Assembly: GCA_002245135.1 (NCBI GenBank)
Contig: NGBS01000090.1
Coordinates: 1-23,138 of the forward strand
Origin: Proteromonas lacertae
Lineage: Eukaryota; Sar; Bigyra; Opalinata; Proteromonadidae
DNA: 23,138 bases
Direction: 5' to 3'
Shown here: piece after piece, positions 8,601 through 15,129 of the stretch
Layout: each line of letters opens with the position of its first letter
How positions within the stretch are numbered: the stretch's first letter is position 1
Translations under genes and position numbers: made by a program
Notes under the pieces: generated by a model
Database searches by the model: none
The model's input: only the letters and a program-made list of their open reading frames with translations
Told to the model about the DNA's origin: nothing

Positions 8601-10689
8601 GCTTAACAGGTCTCAAATCTTTATCTTTACTGATAAATTGCTTATGACAATATGCACATTCTTTATTCGCATCATCTGATTCAATATATCCCCACATCTT
8701 TTGTGGATGTGCTATCTTGTCTTCATATATTTTCATTATATTATCTTGAATCTCTAAGAATTTGTTAACTAATCTTGTTTCTAACACTGATGGATCTTCA
8801 CCTGGTTTTAATTCATCAAAGTATGTTTTTTCTGGAATTGTGCCTGGATACTGAGAACTGATGTGTATGCACCAGCTGCTCATAACATGTTTCTTGTATG
8901 CACCTTTTGCATTTTTAATAACTGTATTTGATGGTAAATCTTCTTGGTATGTCTCAGTGTCCCAGTATAGTACCACTGGCATCATTTGCATAAACTTATA
9001 ATTTTTAAATGATATCATTGTTTCAGGATCTGGGAACTCTCTGATAATACCTCTGTTGTTGCATACTTGACAATTTATTTTTTGATGATATTGGAATGAT
9101 TTATCGCTGAATAATCTACAGAAGCAATATGGACATCTTTCTACATAATTACTACATTTTTGTTTTAATGGTAATAAAAATGCATTGAGGTTGATAATTG
9201 GGTAGAAATGATTTCCATAGAACAATACATTGGCATGAGGCCAATTTTTGAATTTATCTATCTGAGTGACATATAATGGTATAGCTTCATCAAAATCTAC
9301 TGTAAATATGTTAAGAGTGATTTTGTTATTTTTCTCGAATTGACGTATAGCATTTTGCTGATTTATAGGATCTAATGGAAATTCTAAGTAATCTGTGTTA
9401 TAAGATTGCACATAATGTTTGTAAAAGCTTGCATGATTTCTATTCTTAGGAAATTCCATATAATGAATTGATGCAGCTACTGCATACAGAAAACATATAT
9501 TTTGTCTACCAACTGCTTTACTGAATTTCAATTGTATAATGCATCTTTTCTTACTTATGTCATTAGGTAACTCTACTTTTTCGATTTCACTATCATTGGT
9601 AGCAGAACCAGCTGTGACAATAGAACGAGCCAAATTAATTACTACTTCATTAATCCATCTAAATCTTAAATCTGATTTTTGAGTATTGAATATCTCACCC
9701 ATATTGTCATATAAGTGGTTATATAATTTTTCTGGTAAAACACCACCTAAATCACCTTTAGTGCAAATTACAATATCAGTGTCAAAACTCTTCCAGTTTG
9801 TCATAGTTTCTTCAGATTCTGCAGTTTCTATTACATCTGCTGAGATATAAGCTACTTTGAAAGTAAAATAAATTTTTGCATATCCAAAGTAATCTATGAA
9901 ATTTCTAATTTTTACCATACACTCTGGAATTGACTGTTGTTGTTCTTCTTCTTGCTGTTGTTGCTTATTTCTATCTCTTGTATATCCAGTTAACTCTTCA
10001 AACACTCTTTCTGATGATTTTGCGATTTCAAATTTTTCTTTACCAAATTTGACAGGTATTGACATACTGTACATTTTGGATGATCTTTCTACATTCTCCA
10101 TCAATTCTCTTCTCTGTGGTATAGGTAATCTTCTTATTTGTTGTGGATGATTTTCTAACACATCTAATGCCTCCAATGTATCTTTCATTTCTTCTTTGGT
10201 CTCATTACTGACATTTGGTGCTTGAGGATGTGTCTCTGGTATATCTGACACAGGTGGTGCAATTTGATGTGGAGACTCTGGAATTTCATCATCTTCTAAA
10301 TATCGTTGAAATTGTTCAGCGCTCACTCTACGAACTTTAGGTGATGGAGGTGGCTCAGCTTGGATGGTTGGTCTTCTCAGTGGTGTTTGGTACTGCGGGT
10401 TCTGCACTATCTGCACAGGTGGTCTAGGCAGTATAGGCCTAAATGAACTTTGACTCAAAGTGTTGACTGGGTTTTGCAATGGAGGTGGTTGTTGCTGTAC
10501 TGATTGTTGCTGGGTATACAATGGTGGTGGAGGTGCATACATGGGCATAGGCGGTGGTGCCATCATAGGTTGAGGTGCATAGTAGTACATGGGCTGCATA
10601 GGAGGCATGCCAGGGTTGTATGAACCTGTAGTACCTGCTCCATACATAGGATGAAACATATTATAAGGATAAGGGTATCCTGGGTACAT
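5671..10689 (-). CDS. Protein-primed PolB running into rve integrase (chimeric frame)
   Basis: One frame of about 1,672 residues from the first ATG. In order: Pro/Met/Tyr/Gln-rich disordered start (about 1-150); a region with NICFLYAVAAS (about 390-400) and YGNHFYPI, resembling an OTU-type Cys/His pair; a CPYC...HQKINC zinc finger (about 515-540); Exo I WDTET (577); a CAYC...HHDHFTG...LCNKCN HNH/endonuclease VII-like finger; Exo II HNSKNYDNNF (735); an acidic disordered insert ending in PKPKKKKYR, a likely nuclear signal; Exo III YLAMDVLTLSSVF; PolA DYNSLYPS (about 1160), PolB NSAYGK (about 1360) and PolC DTDNF (about 1455). It then passes directly into integrase sequence: SDQESGF (second Asp of DDE, about 1525), SEHKVESLLDR (Glu), NDYNNKPLPGIKGYTPNEVF and VGDLVRFKERGRK. 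PolB copies linear element DNA from a protein primer; integrase inserts it. In most Polintons these are separate genes. Confidence 0.88.
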   Translation of the reverse strand: MYPGYPYPYNMFHPMYGAGTTGSYNPGMPPMQPMYYYAPQPMMAPPPMPMYAPPPPLYTQQQSVQQQPPPLQNPVNTLSQSSFRPILPRPPVQIVQNPQYQTPLRRPTIQAEPPPSPKVRRVSAEQFQRYLEDDEIPESPHQIAPPVSDIPETHPQAPNVSNETKEEMKDTLEALDVLENHPQQIRRLPIPQRRELMENVERSSKMYSMSIPVKFGKEKFEIAKSSERVFEELTGYTRDRNKQQQQEEEQQQSIPECMVKIRNFIDYFGYAKIYFTFKVAYISADVIETAESEETMTNWKSFDTDIVICTKGDLGGVLPEKLYNHLYDNMGEIFNTQKSDLRFRWINEVVINLARSIVTAGSATNDSEIEKVELPNDISKKRCIIQLKFSKAVGRQNICFLYAVAASIHYMEFPKNRNHASFYKHYVQSYNTDYLEFPLDPINQQNAIRQFEKNNKITLNIFTVDFDEAIPLYVTQIDKFKNWPHANVLFYGNHFYPIINLNAFLLPLKQKCSNYVERCPYCFCRLFSDKSFQYHQKINCQVCNNRGIIREFPDPETMISFKNYKFMQMMPVVLYWDTETYQEDLPSNTVIKNAKGAYKKHVMSSWCIHISSQYPGTIPEKTYFDELKPGEDPSVLETRLVNKFLEIQDNIMKIYEDKIAHPQKMWGYIESDDANKECAYCHKQFISKDKDLRPVKHHDHFTGQYIATLCNKCNWHCDLRNMYIPVLAHNSKNYDNNFIIRALAKKDKEYEAQWILENMNTIQDADLPEIEIQESNQNQADIPIPDMISNYNDSIEEEKKMEEKQALISNYNADTEEDSDIEECDTPRSMDPTVTIINVDPTIENNDEEAFHMLHEMIHRDNVVNVSPTLSPLNDRSSVSPPILPQQPEPRPKPKKKKYRTKLSVLMKTDNKFLMIKFKKLRFIDSCQFMPASLDSLVKSLKVEANEHSNKKYLFKPVYDFVTDREQFIYQKLTSSGWSVEDFIDKWGLEKGHFPYEYCDCLDKYYKTSRLPKKEDFASKLKQSDNITDIEYASCCELWDVIQCKDLMDYNKFYLAMDVLTLSSVFDHFRKVVFKNFDLDPCWHLSSPGLSWSVFLKYCPVEIELLSDQDKYDFIHSGLIGGISMVGSSRLEEAHNHYMDPPYIAEHPPQIESYICYVDYNSLYPSTMATMKLPYADFKWEEGNEQELMDMYYSQIYNIKTYEEMISDKEKHVNDEWDNKDSRGYILEVNIEPPSNTHKFDEYPLLPEKKCIKYENLSQLQQSWAMELGLVNKKKQLKSNTPRIILDLSRKPKYVVHYQYLNFCVSLGYKITKIHRIISFKEYHFCFDFVMKCHLLRREAKQHKREAEADTFKLLLNSAYGKMCENTENRCRSKLVNNEEDFLKCSSNPYFSGFVSIDGCDLRICKFKKYKCQVNKPSYIGMCILFESKHLMSKFWYGTLYRKYGSSLKLLMTDTDNFIFKVFTKDIYEDIMKDPSFEGRMDTGTPVAGKRGEYDIMPAFLNWYYEYDNYGNKTHKNVVSILSDQESGFYNVFKFCQEEGIQYYMKETSEHKVESLLDRSVSVIKNLLYKHLVDIGFEAPKYVADIDHGDKHVPKDPNYIIKFNQIIQEVVNDYNNKPLPGIKGYTPNEVFHSPELKKQILQKSLNYNLKNFEVGDLVRFKERGRKLDKNIY

Positions 10690-10752
10690 CTTTGACTTCA
10701 AGAATCTTGAATCTTGAATGTTTAATCTGAGTGGCTAGTTTGGTACTCTAAA

Positions 10753-10804
10753 CCAATAGAAATCGATTGCAATATGATTGGACCACGTATCTGCATTAGC
10801 CAAT
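10753..10804. promoter_or_regulatory. Cluster of three CCAAT boxes between divergent genes
   Basis: CCAAT occurs at 10753 and 10800 on the plus strand and at 10777-10781 on the minus strand, between the start of the minus-strand PolB frame and the plus-strand coding-like sequence from 10887. Three NF-Y-type sites within about 50 bases of AT-rich sequence suggest a shared divergent promoter. The motif is short, so chance is possible. Confidence 0.3.
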
Positions 10805-10886
10805 GAAATATAATAAAAAATCTAAAAATGCAAAAATATATCTGTTTCAAAATTTCTATAATTTATTTAAATTATGAACATAGACA

Positions 10887-11159
10887 ATGCTAGGAAAAAA
10901 TTTTGATATGTGGGAACAGTATATACATAACATTGTGAATAGTTTACCGAGTGATGAAGAAATTTTAAAAGCAACGCCAGAAGAGATATCCAGATATACT
11001 AAGAAGGCAGCAAAATTAATACCATTGCTTTAAAAAAATGATGATGAGTGTGATGATGAATTTAGTGAGAAAAATCAAAAATTAAAAAATGAAATGTTAG
11101 CTAAAAAAGAAGCATCTGCTTTATTACTTATTGAGTTAATGGATCAGCTTAATTTTTAA
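10887..11159 (+). pseudogene. Small helical, charged protein remnant
   Basis: Coding-like sequence begins with ATG (MLGKNFDMWEQYIHNIVNSL), continues with PSDEEILKATPEEISRYTKKA, has an acidic patch (DDECDDEF) and ends in a Lys/Glu/Leu-rich helix, IELMDQLNF. Helix-rich and charged throughout; no family recognised. It is divergent from PolB and shares the 185-base gap with the CCAAT cluster. Part of the broken element A. Confidence 0.4.
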
Positions 11160-11257
11160 TTATTTTCTTATGTTATTATGACTATAGTTATATATAAATA
11201 TATAAACCCAAAAAATATTTTGATCCTGAAACGGATATAATTTTACTTCTCTCATGT

Positions 11258-11779
11258 TTATGCACAAGGATCCACTATAATACCTTTAGCAATTAAATCT
11301 TCAATCAAATGGCTTTTGCTAGGCTCCCAACATATTTTGATATGCTGTTGAACCCAATTGTAAGGTAATGTTGTATCTAAGACAACTGGAGCTCTTGGAA
11401 GTATAATCTCATAAGAACTGTGCTCTTTGCATATCTGAAGTAATGGATTCTTTAAATGAAACTGAGGTCCAAGTATTGTGATTCTTGCATTGTTATCCAT
11501 TAAAAAATTATTACTTTCAGGACATATCTTCAGGTAGCATTGTATTCCTTCAATTTTATCATCTTCAGGATATGTTAATTGGTATAGAGGTTCTGAATTA
11601 TCATTCTTACACTTGTAGACCATATAACCAATTTTGCTGTCAAAGACCACATCTTTTATATTTCCAACATGGTTTCCCATAGGATTGCATACAAATTCTT
11701 CCATGCCTGGATCCATCTTCGGAATGTCAAAATGATCCTCCTTTTTGATTTTATATTTTCTTACACATGAATTCTTCAT
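11258..11779 (-). CDS. Unrecognised 173-residue protein of element A
   Basis: ATG-initiated frame with an AT-rich, element A-like composition. The product has a basic start (VRKYKIKKEDHF) and scattered Cys (VCNPMGN, YKCKND, QCYLKICPES). A hydrophobic beta-like centre (ARITILGPQFHL, SYEIILPRAPVVLDTTLPYNW) follows, and it ends with a helical IEDLIAKGIIVDPCA. The strand-rich centre with a PRAPVVLDTTLPYNW loop would suit a virion or DNA-binding protein, but I do not recognise it. It lies beyond PolB towards the right edge of element A. It appears intact, though it may be only part of a larger frame. Confidence 0.5.
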   Translation of the reverse strand: MKNSCVRKYKIKKEDHFDIPKMDPGMEEFVCNPMGNHVGNIKDVVFDSKIGYMVYKCKNDNSEPLYQLTYPEDDKIEGIQCYLKICPESNNFLMDNNARITILGPQFHLKNPLLQICKEHSSYEIILPRAPVVLDTTLPYNWVQQHIKICWEPSKSHLIEDLIAKGIIVDPCA

Positions 11780-12211
11780 ACTCTACATCCACCTAGACTT
11801 GTTCTAACATGTGGTCTAAAGCACTGGGGAAATATCACCTTCCATTCCTTCTTATCCTCATTGACTTGTAAATGAGGTTCATTGATAGTATAGTCTAGAC
11901 CAGACAGCATCAGTCAGAAGTAAGCTCCATACATTCCTTGTTGATGATATATTCAAATGGGATGAAGCAGTTGGGCAAGCTATAAACATATATTATAACT
12001 TCCCTTCAGAAGTTATACCACCAAGAATACAATTATATAGTAAGTTGGAAATCGATGGAGTTAAGTCAATCAAAAAAGTTAAGAAGAATCATTAAAATAA
12101 TTATACTCAAAGTAAAAGTTAACTGCTTTATTTGATTGTGTGTTTGTTGAGTAATAAAATGTATCAATATTAGTTATGTATTCTGGGTTGTTACTAAATA
12201 ATATAAAAAAT
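11780..12211. other. Right-hand region of element A with weak coding-like fragments
   Basis: No secure gene. On the minus strand about 11800-11930 reads like protein (LDYTINEPHLQV, VIFPQCFRPHVRTSLGG). On the plus strand about 11920-12095 also does (FLVDDIFKWDEAVGQAINI, FPSEVIPPRIQLYSKLEID), ending in a basic VKSIKKVKKNH. The switch of strand near 11920 suggests rearranged Polinton debris. The last 110 bases are plain AT-rich sequence. Confidence 0.35.
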
Positions 12212-12880
12212 TTAAAAAAGAAAAAATGTAACGAATATTTTTTTGGGTAACAAAATGTAACGATCAAAAATCAATAGGGGGTTATGTATAGGTATACATA
12301 ACCACCTTTCTTTCATTATTATATGCTCATCCCTTAAAGGTTCCTTCTCATGTCCTTGATAGAAGAACCTTTGCCATGCCTCCATCACTGAGTTATAAGT
12401 CTTATCAGGCATCCAGTAACAGAATACCTTCCTGCTAGGTACGTGAACTAGATAAAGCCATCCGTACTTGTGACTATTCTTTGGTAAGAAAAAGACTATG
12501 TCCATTTGATAGCTGTCAGGAACTGGAATGATCTTTAAGGGCTTTATCCTGGTGTTGATGTAGACTACTTGATTGCCCGGTTGTCTGTAGTAGAACTCCT
12601 TTACGTATTCTACTGGGATTGATTTATCATAGTGATGTACTTGCCTTATGAACTGATTAAGAGATAGGAATGGTAAGGTGTTGTAAGTCCTTTGAAGTAG
12701 ATCCTCAGGAGATGAGAAGGTCGGAGGTTGATAGAACGTAGACTTCACGTATGGCTTTATCGGGATCTCCTTACTTGTGTTATTGATGGTTGCTTCCATG
12801 GGATCATTGACAATCAGGTTACCTTCTTCTTCTTCTTCAGGCTGTTGTAGTTGTGGATCTTCAAAGGGTTGGTTCATCAT
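12212..12880 (-). CDS. Retrovirus-like (rve) integrase, N-terminal half
   Basis: The frame starts at two ATGs with an acidic, Gln-rich lead (PQLQQPEEEEEGN). From about residue 75 it reads SLNQFIRQVHHYDKSIPVEY, then VVYINTRIKPLKIIPVPDSY and QMDIVFFLPKN. The Asp of QMDIV (about residue 128) is the first catalytic residue of the DDE integrase core. The strands that follow (YGWLYLVHVPSRKVFCYWMPDKT, then SVMEAWQRFFYQG) match the Polinton pattern of a tyrosine-rich strand followed by a Lys-Thr and helix. The enzyme inserts the linear element into host DNA. The last 20 or so codons run into AT-rich junction sequence and are unlikely to be integrase. Next to a terminal repeat is a usual place for integrase. 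Confidence 0.7.
   Translation of the reverse strand: MMNQPFEDPQLQQPEEEEEGNLIVNDPMEATINNTSKEIPIKPYVKSTFYQPPTFSSPEDLLQRTYNTLPFLSLNQFIRQVHHYDKSIPVEYVKEFYYRQPGNQVVYINTRIKPLKIIPVPDSYQMDIVFFLPKNSHKYGWLYLVHVPSRKVFCYWMPDKTYNSVMEAWQRFFYQGHEKEPLRDEHIIMKERWLCIPIHNPLLIFDRYILLPKKIFVTFFLF
12223..12263. repeat. Short direct repeat at the element A/C junction
   Basis: AAAATGTAACGA occurs twice, at 12223-12234 and 12252-12263, just where AT-rich element A gives way to GC-richer element C. It may mark a joint. The copies are too close, and longer than the usual 6-bp Polinton target duplication, to be a target site duplication of a whole element. Confidence 0.4.
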
Positions 12881-12898
12881 TGGGAAAGACTTTACTAC

Positions 12899-13372
12899 TT
12901 AGAGACGATAGACAATGACTTTGTTGGTGCTTCTACTGGTCCTTGATTTACCACCTTTACTTCTCTTGGCCTTATGAAGTTTTACTTTACCTAGTCCATT
13001 GGTTTTGAGAACATCACTTATCATCGGTCCAGCTACAGGAATGTACTTGCTTACCGTGGATAGCACCTTGCTTTTCTTAAAGAAGTTACCTATGTCCTGG
13101 AAGAATCCCTTGCCTTTGACTTTTGACTTCTTCGATTGTTGGTTCTCAAGGAAGCTGCTATAAAGGGTTGGAGTATAATAACAATAAGCAGGAGCCGGGT
13201 TGTACTTTCTCTTGGTTGCTTTATCGGAGCTAGCAAAGGGTAATGGCTCCAATGGATCCTCGTAATAACATTGATCGGTAAGATCATCCACGGAGGTGAA
13301 TCTGGATCTACTATCAAGACTATCCTCATTGGAGTATTGATGAGTGTTGGGATTGTAGGTATGGATAGGCAT
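12899..13372 (-). CDS. Small basic virion-type protein (pX/pVI-like character)
   Basis: 157 residues from ATG, ending 18 bases before the integrase start on the same strand, so the two probably share a transcript. The first half is polar and acidic (NEDSLDSRSRFTSVDDLTD). The second half has KGKGFFQDIGNFFKKSKVLS, an amphipathic helix, then KYIPVAGPMISDVLKTNGLG and a very basic Ser/Arg/Lys end (HKAKRSKGGKSRTSRS). Gly-Phe amphipathic helix followed by a basic tail is the character of adenovirus and adintovirus minor virion proteins (pVI or pX), which bind membrane or DNA. I infer such a role from composition and context; there is no diagnostic motif. It appears intact. Confidence 0.55.
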   Translation of the reverse strand: MPIHTYNPNTHQYSNEDSLDSRSRFTSVDDLTDQCYYEDPLEPLPFASSDKATKRKYNPAPAYCYYTPTLYSSFLENQQSKKSKVKGKGFFQDIGNFFKKSKVLSTVSKYIPVAGPMISDVLKTNGLGKVKLHKAKRSKGGKSRTSRSTNKVIVYRL

Positions 13373-13428
13373 CTTACTTTGACCTTGGAATTAACAAACT
13401 GGAATGCCATTCTTGGGAGCTTCCTAAA

Positions 13429-13452
13429 CGTAGAAACCCCGTAGTTTCTACG
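13429..13452. repeat. Hairpin, 9-bp perfect stem (leader unit of element C)
   Basis: CGTAGAAAC and GTTTCTACG pair perfectly around a 6-base loop. On the minus strand it lies about 83 nt after the start of the 31-nt intron-like block, upstream of the 157-residue protein. It corresponds by position, though not by sequence, to the hairpins at 15653-15681 and 15901-15930. Confidence 0.75.
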
Positions 13453-13504
13453 GTCTATCAGTCTCATTTTTCCCGGACAATTGTTGAGCATTGGAACACT
13501 TTAC

Positions 13505-13535
13505 CTAGGTGAATTATAAGGTCATTGTAACTTAC
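13505..13535 (-). other. 31-nt intron-like block (copy in element C)
   Basis: Read on the minus strand it begins GTAAGT, contains CCTTATAATTCACC and ends TAG, with CCTAGAG before and GTAAAG after. Two related blocks of identical length occur in element B. The ends fit eukaryotic splice sites and the internal TTATAA could serve as a branch region. No coding frame is shown to be joined by it, so it may be a leader intron or another conserved element. Confidence 0.35.
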
Positions 13536-13540
13536 CTCTA

Positions 13541-13980
13541 GGAAGCTCCCGAGAATGCTTATCATTATCTTCAAGGGCCCTTGAGAAATCCACAACTAGC
13601 TAGAACCTCCCGGAGTTACCATTTGGTAACTTGTTAACAATTGTTAACTTGTTACCAATTGGTAACTAGTTAACAATTGTAAACTCCCGGTTCCACGATT
13701 GGTTTCCACGGTTCAATTAAAAGCCCTTACAAGGTCACCAGCGTAGCAAGGAGAGTCAAGAGCGTGATTAGAATCATCACCTCGAGGTAACCAACACTTC
13801 TAGATAGCTTCCAGGAGTACCCGTAGGAGATCGTCTCATAGATAGGTATAGGTAGGTATAGAAATAGCTTAGAGGAGTTCCCGTAGGGAAGTAGACTCTG
13901 TTGAGAAGTAGACCCTGTTGGGAGGAATCCCGTAGGAACCTTACGTAAATGGGACTATGGTACAATATGCCAGAGTCCCA
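13541..13980 (-). repeat. Terminal and subterminal repeat of element C
   Basis: The sequence matches the inverted copy at about 15130-15558. The outer part, from about 13772, is the terminal repeat proper, because it also matches the right end of element B at 23094-23138. It contains two near-identical 16-bp words beginning GAAGTAGAC and a TTACGTAAATGGGAC block close to the tip. The inner part holds the palindromic iteron array. About 17 differences in about 300 bases separate the two inverted copies. Confidence 0.85.
13615..13684. repeat. 18-bp palindromic iteron array (element C side)
   Basis: Four units are spaced 18 bp apart, three of them perfect or near-perfect palindromes: GTTACCATTTGGTAAC, GTTAACAATTGTTAAC, GTTACCAATTGGTAAC, and a GTTAACAATTGTAAAC variant. 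Units are joined by TT or TA. Regularly phased palindromes next to a terminal repeat are typical of binding sites for a dimeric replication, transposition or transcription protein. Confidence 0.85.
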
Positions 13981-13983
13981 TTT
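13947..13983. repeat. Hairpin at the tip of the element C terminal repeat
   Basis: AAATGGGACT pairs perfectly with AGTCCCATTT across a 17-base loop, inside which TGGTA and TGCCA can also pair with one wobble. It lies at the outermost edge of the repeat and touches the stop codon of the cassette gene. Confidence 0.7.
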
Positions 13984-15041
13984 ATATACTATATATTTGA
14001 CTTGGCTGTAATTGTGATGTTCCATTATAAGCAGCACTAGCAGCATCATACATTTGTTGTCTTGGATTAGTAATAATAACATGCTCATTAGGACCAACAC
14101 TTTGACCCACTCTTAATGGTATAATACCACTATTACCACCTAATTTCTTAGTAGCCAAGAGATGCCTCCGTGGGATACTCTCTAATTTGAGTTTATTTCT
14201 TCTGTGATGTTTCTTATGTTTGAAATGAACATGTTTTCTTCTACCTGAACCTGTCTTTGGATATCCATCTAAAGACATACCAAATAAACCATATTTTACT
14301 TTAGGCCATAAAGCATATTCACTACCCATACCATTAATTAAATTACACACATCTGATCGTGCTTCTGGAACACTACGACCACATTGATATTTGAAATAAT
14401 GTAAGTAATCTGTCAATTGATCTATTGTTCCACCATAGCTGGAATACTTTGATATAATATCCAATGGCAATCCTACATTTTTACATACATTTTCTAAATC
14501 TTGTTTTGTATTATTCATAACCATTTGCTTAACTGATTCATAATCATATTGATTAATCAAAAATGGTTGTAATTTTTCCATAATAGCATCTACATTATAT
14601 CTTTGTTGTTGTTGTTGTTGTTGTTGTATTGGTTGTGTGTTATTTTGGAATGTTGGCTGGGCTGTTGCCGCCGTGGCGGCAGCAGCACCTGCCATCATTC
14701 CGGCGTAACTTGCAGCATTTGAACTTTGATTATTATAACCTGCCCCAGTTGCAGGTATTGAAGTTGTAACATTAGAACTGGGGGCAGTTGTAGTACTATT
14801 ACTTGTATTATTAGAACTGGGGGCAGTTGTAACATTCGATGCTTGAATATTTGAAGTAGCCGGCGCACTCGTCGAATTTGTTGTTGCAGGAGTAGCACCA
14901 AATATACCTCTGAACCAATTGTATATATTACTTAGTGATGTAGTAAAGAAACCCATTATACTATCTAACTTAGAATGAATCCATTGTGACATATCCATTG
15001 GAGGAACTTGTTTCCAACGATTATATACCAAGTTAACAAAA
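13981..15041 (-). mobile_element. AT-rich gene cassette between two inverted Polinton ends
   Basis: Between the tips of the head-to-head ends of C and B lies about 1.06 kb of AT-rich sequence with element A-like composition and a single gene. It may be a surviving piece of an A-like element into which B and C inserted, or a cassette caught between inverted repeats. Its gene's stop codon abuts one tip and its first ATG lies about 45 bases from the other. Confidence 0.6.
13982..14998 (-). CDS. Virion-type protein with amphipathic start and basic C-terminal part
   Basis: I take the first ATG, giving 339 residues. The start MDMSQWIHSKLDSIMGFFTT and SLSNIYNWFRGIFG form an amphipathic, Trp/Phe-rich helix. 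A long Thr/Ser/Asn/Ala low-complexity linker with two similar APSSN words and a polyQ run (near 14600-14625) follows. Next is a compact domain (YNVDAIMEKLQPFLI... to ...LWPKVKYGLFGMSLDGYP). Finally a basic segment GRRKHVHFKHKKHHRRNKLK leads into SIPRRHLLAT, LGG and ITNPRQ. The last part matches the protein at 3073-3447. Amphipathic helix plus linker plus basic DNA-binding-like region resembles the build of adenovirus pVI (membrane lysis, hexon cement); this is analogy, not shown homology. It appears intact. Confidence 0.6.
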   Translation of the reverse strand: MDMSQWIHSKLDSIMGFFTTSLSNIYNWFRGIFGATPATTNSTSAPATSNIQASNVTTAPSSNNTSNSTTTAPSSNVTTSIPATGAGYNNQSSNAASYAGMMAGAAAATAATAQPTFQNNTQPIQQQQQQQQRYNVDAIMEKLQPFLINQYDYESVKQMVMNNTKQDLENVCKNVGLPLDIISKYSSYGGTIDQLTDYLHYFKYQCGRSVPEARSDVCNLINGMGSEYALWPKVKYGLFGMSLDGYPKTGSGRRKHVHFKHKKHHRRNKLKLESIPRRHLLATKKLGGNSGIIPLRVGQSVGPNEHVIITNPRQQMYDAASAAYNGTSQLQPSQIYSI

Positions 15042-15082
15042 TTACGGGGCCTTCATCGATTGCATCGATGAAGCTCCCGTAA
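15042..15082. repeat. Hairpin at the tip of element B
   Basis: TTACGGG plus CTTCATCGAT pairs with ATCGATGAAG plus CCCGTAA: 17 of 19 positions, loop TGC, with a two-base internal mismatch. The inner 10-bp stem is perfect. It marks the outermost GC-richer sequence before the AT-rich cassette, at the place equivalent to the tip hairpin of C, but with unrelated sequence. Confidence 0.75.
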
Positions 15083-15129
15083 AGGTCAACTCTGAATCTA
15101 GAAGGGGACGGACTCCTAGAACACTCGTT

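Larger units (their letters stand above)
1..12270. mobile_element. Element A: AT-rich Polinton/Maverick fossil
   Basis: The stretch holds the Polinton gene set: packaging ATPase, adenain-type protease, protein-primed PolB, rve integrase segments and small basic virion-type proteins. Genes lie on both strands. It runs off the left edge and its terminal repeats are not visible. Its right limit is placed where composition changes from strongly AT-rich to GC-richer sequence. No double-jelly-roll major capsid gene was recognised in the visible part. The element is broken in roughly half a dozen places, although PolB remains one very long open frame, which suggests moderate rather than great age. 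That age statement is inference. Confidence 0.85.
12280..13980 (-). mobile_element. Element C: partial Polinton end, same family as element B
   Basis: The GC-richer sequence carries minus-strand genes for an integrase N-terminal half and a small basic virion-type protein, followed outward by a subterminal region and a terminal repeat ending near 13980. The repeat and subterminal sequence match those of element B at roughly 94 percent in inverted orientation. C and B are therefore copies of one family, or two ends of one rearranged element. Only one end is present. Confidence 0.75.

Noticed and set aside
7784-10150. Plus-strand frames of 83-84 codons within the PolB region
   Set aside because: Shadows of the conserved minus-strand polymerase frame.
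12223-12263. Target site duplication of element C
   Set aside because: The two 12-bp copies are only 17 bases apart on one side of the element, whereas Polintons make about 6-bp duplications flanking the whole element.
5480-12880. Treating the integrase half at 12212-12880 and the integrase segments at 5480-6150 as one gene
   Set aside because: They lie in elements of different composition and belong to different copies; no attempt was made to combine them.
13615-13684. CRISPR-like array
   Set aside because: The 18-bp units are contiguous palindromes with no spacers, in a eukaryotic virus-like element.
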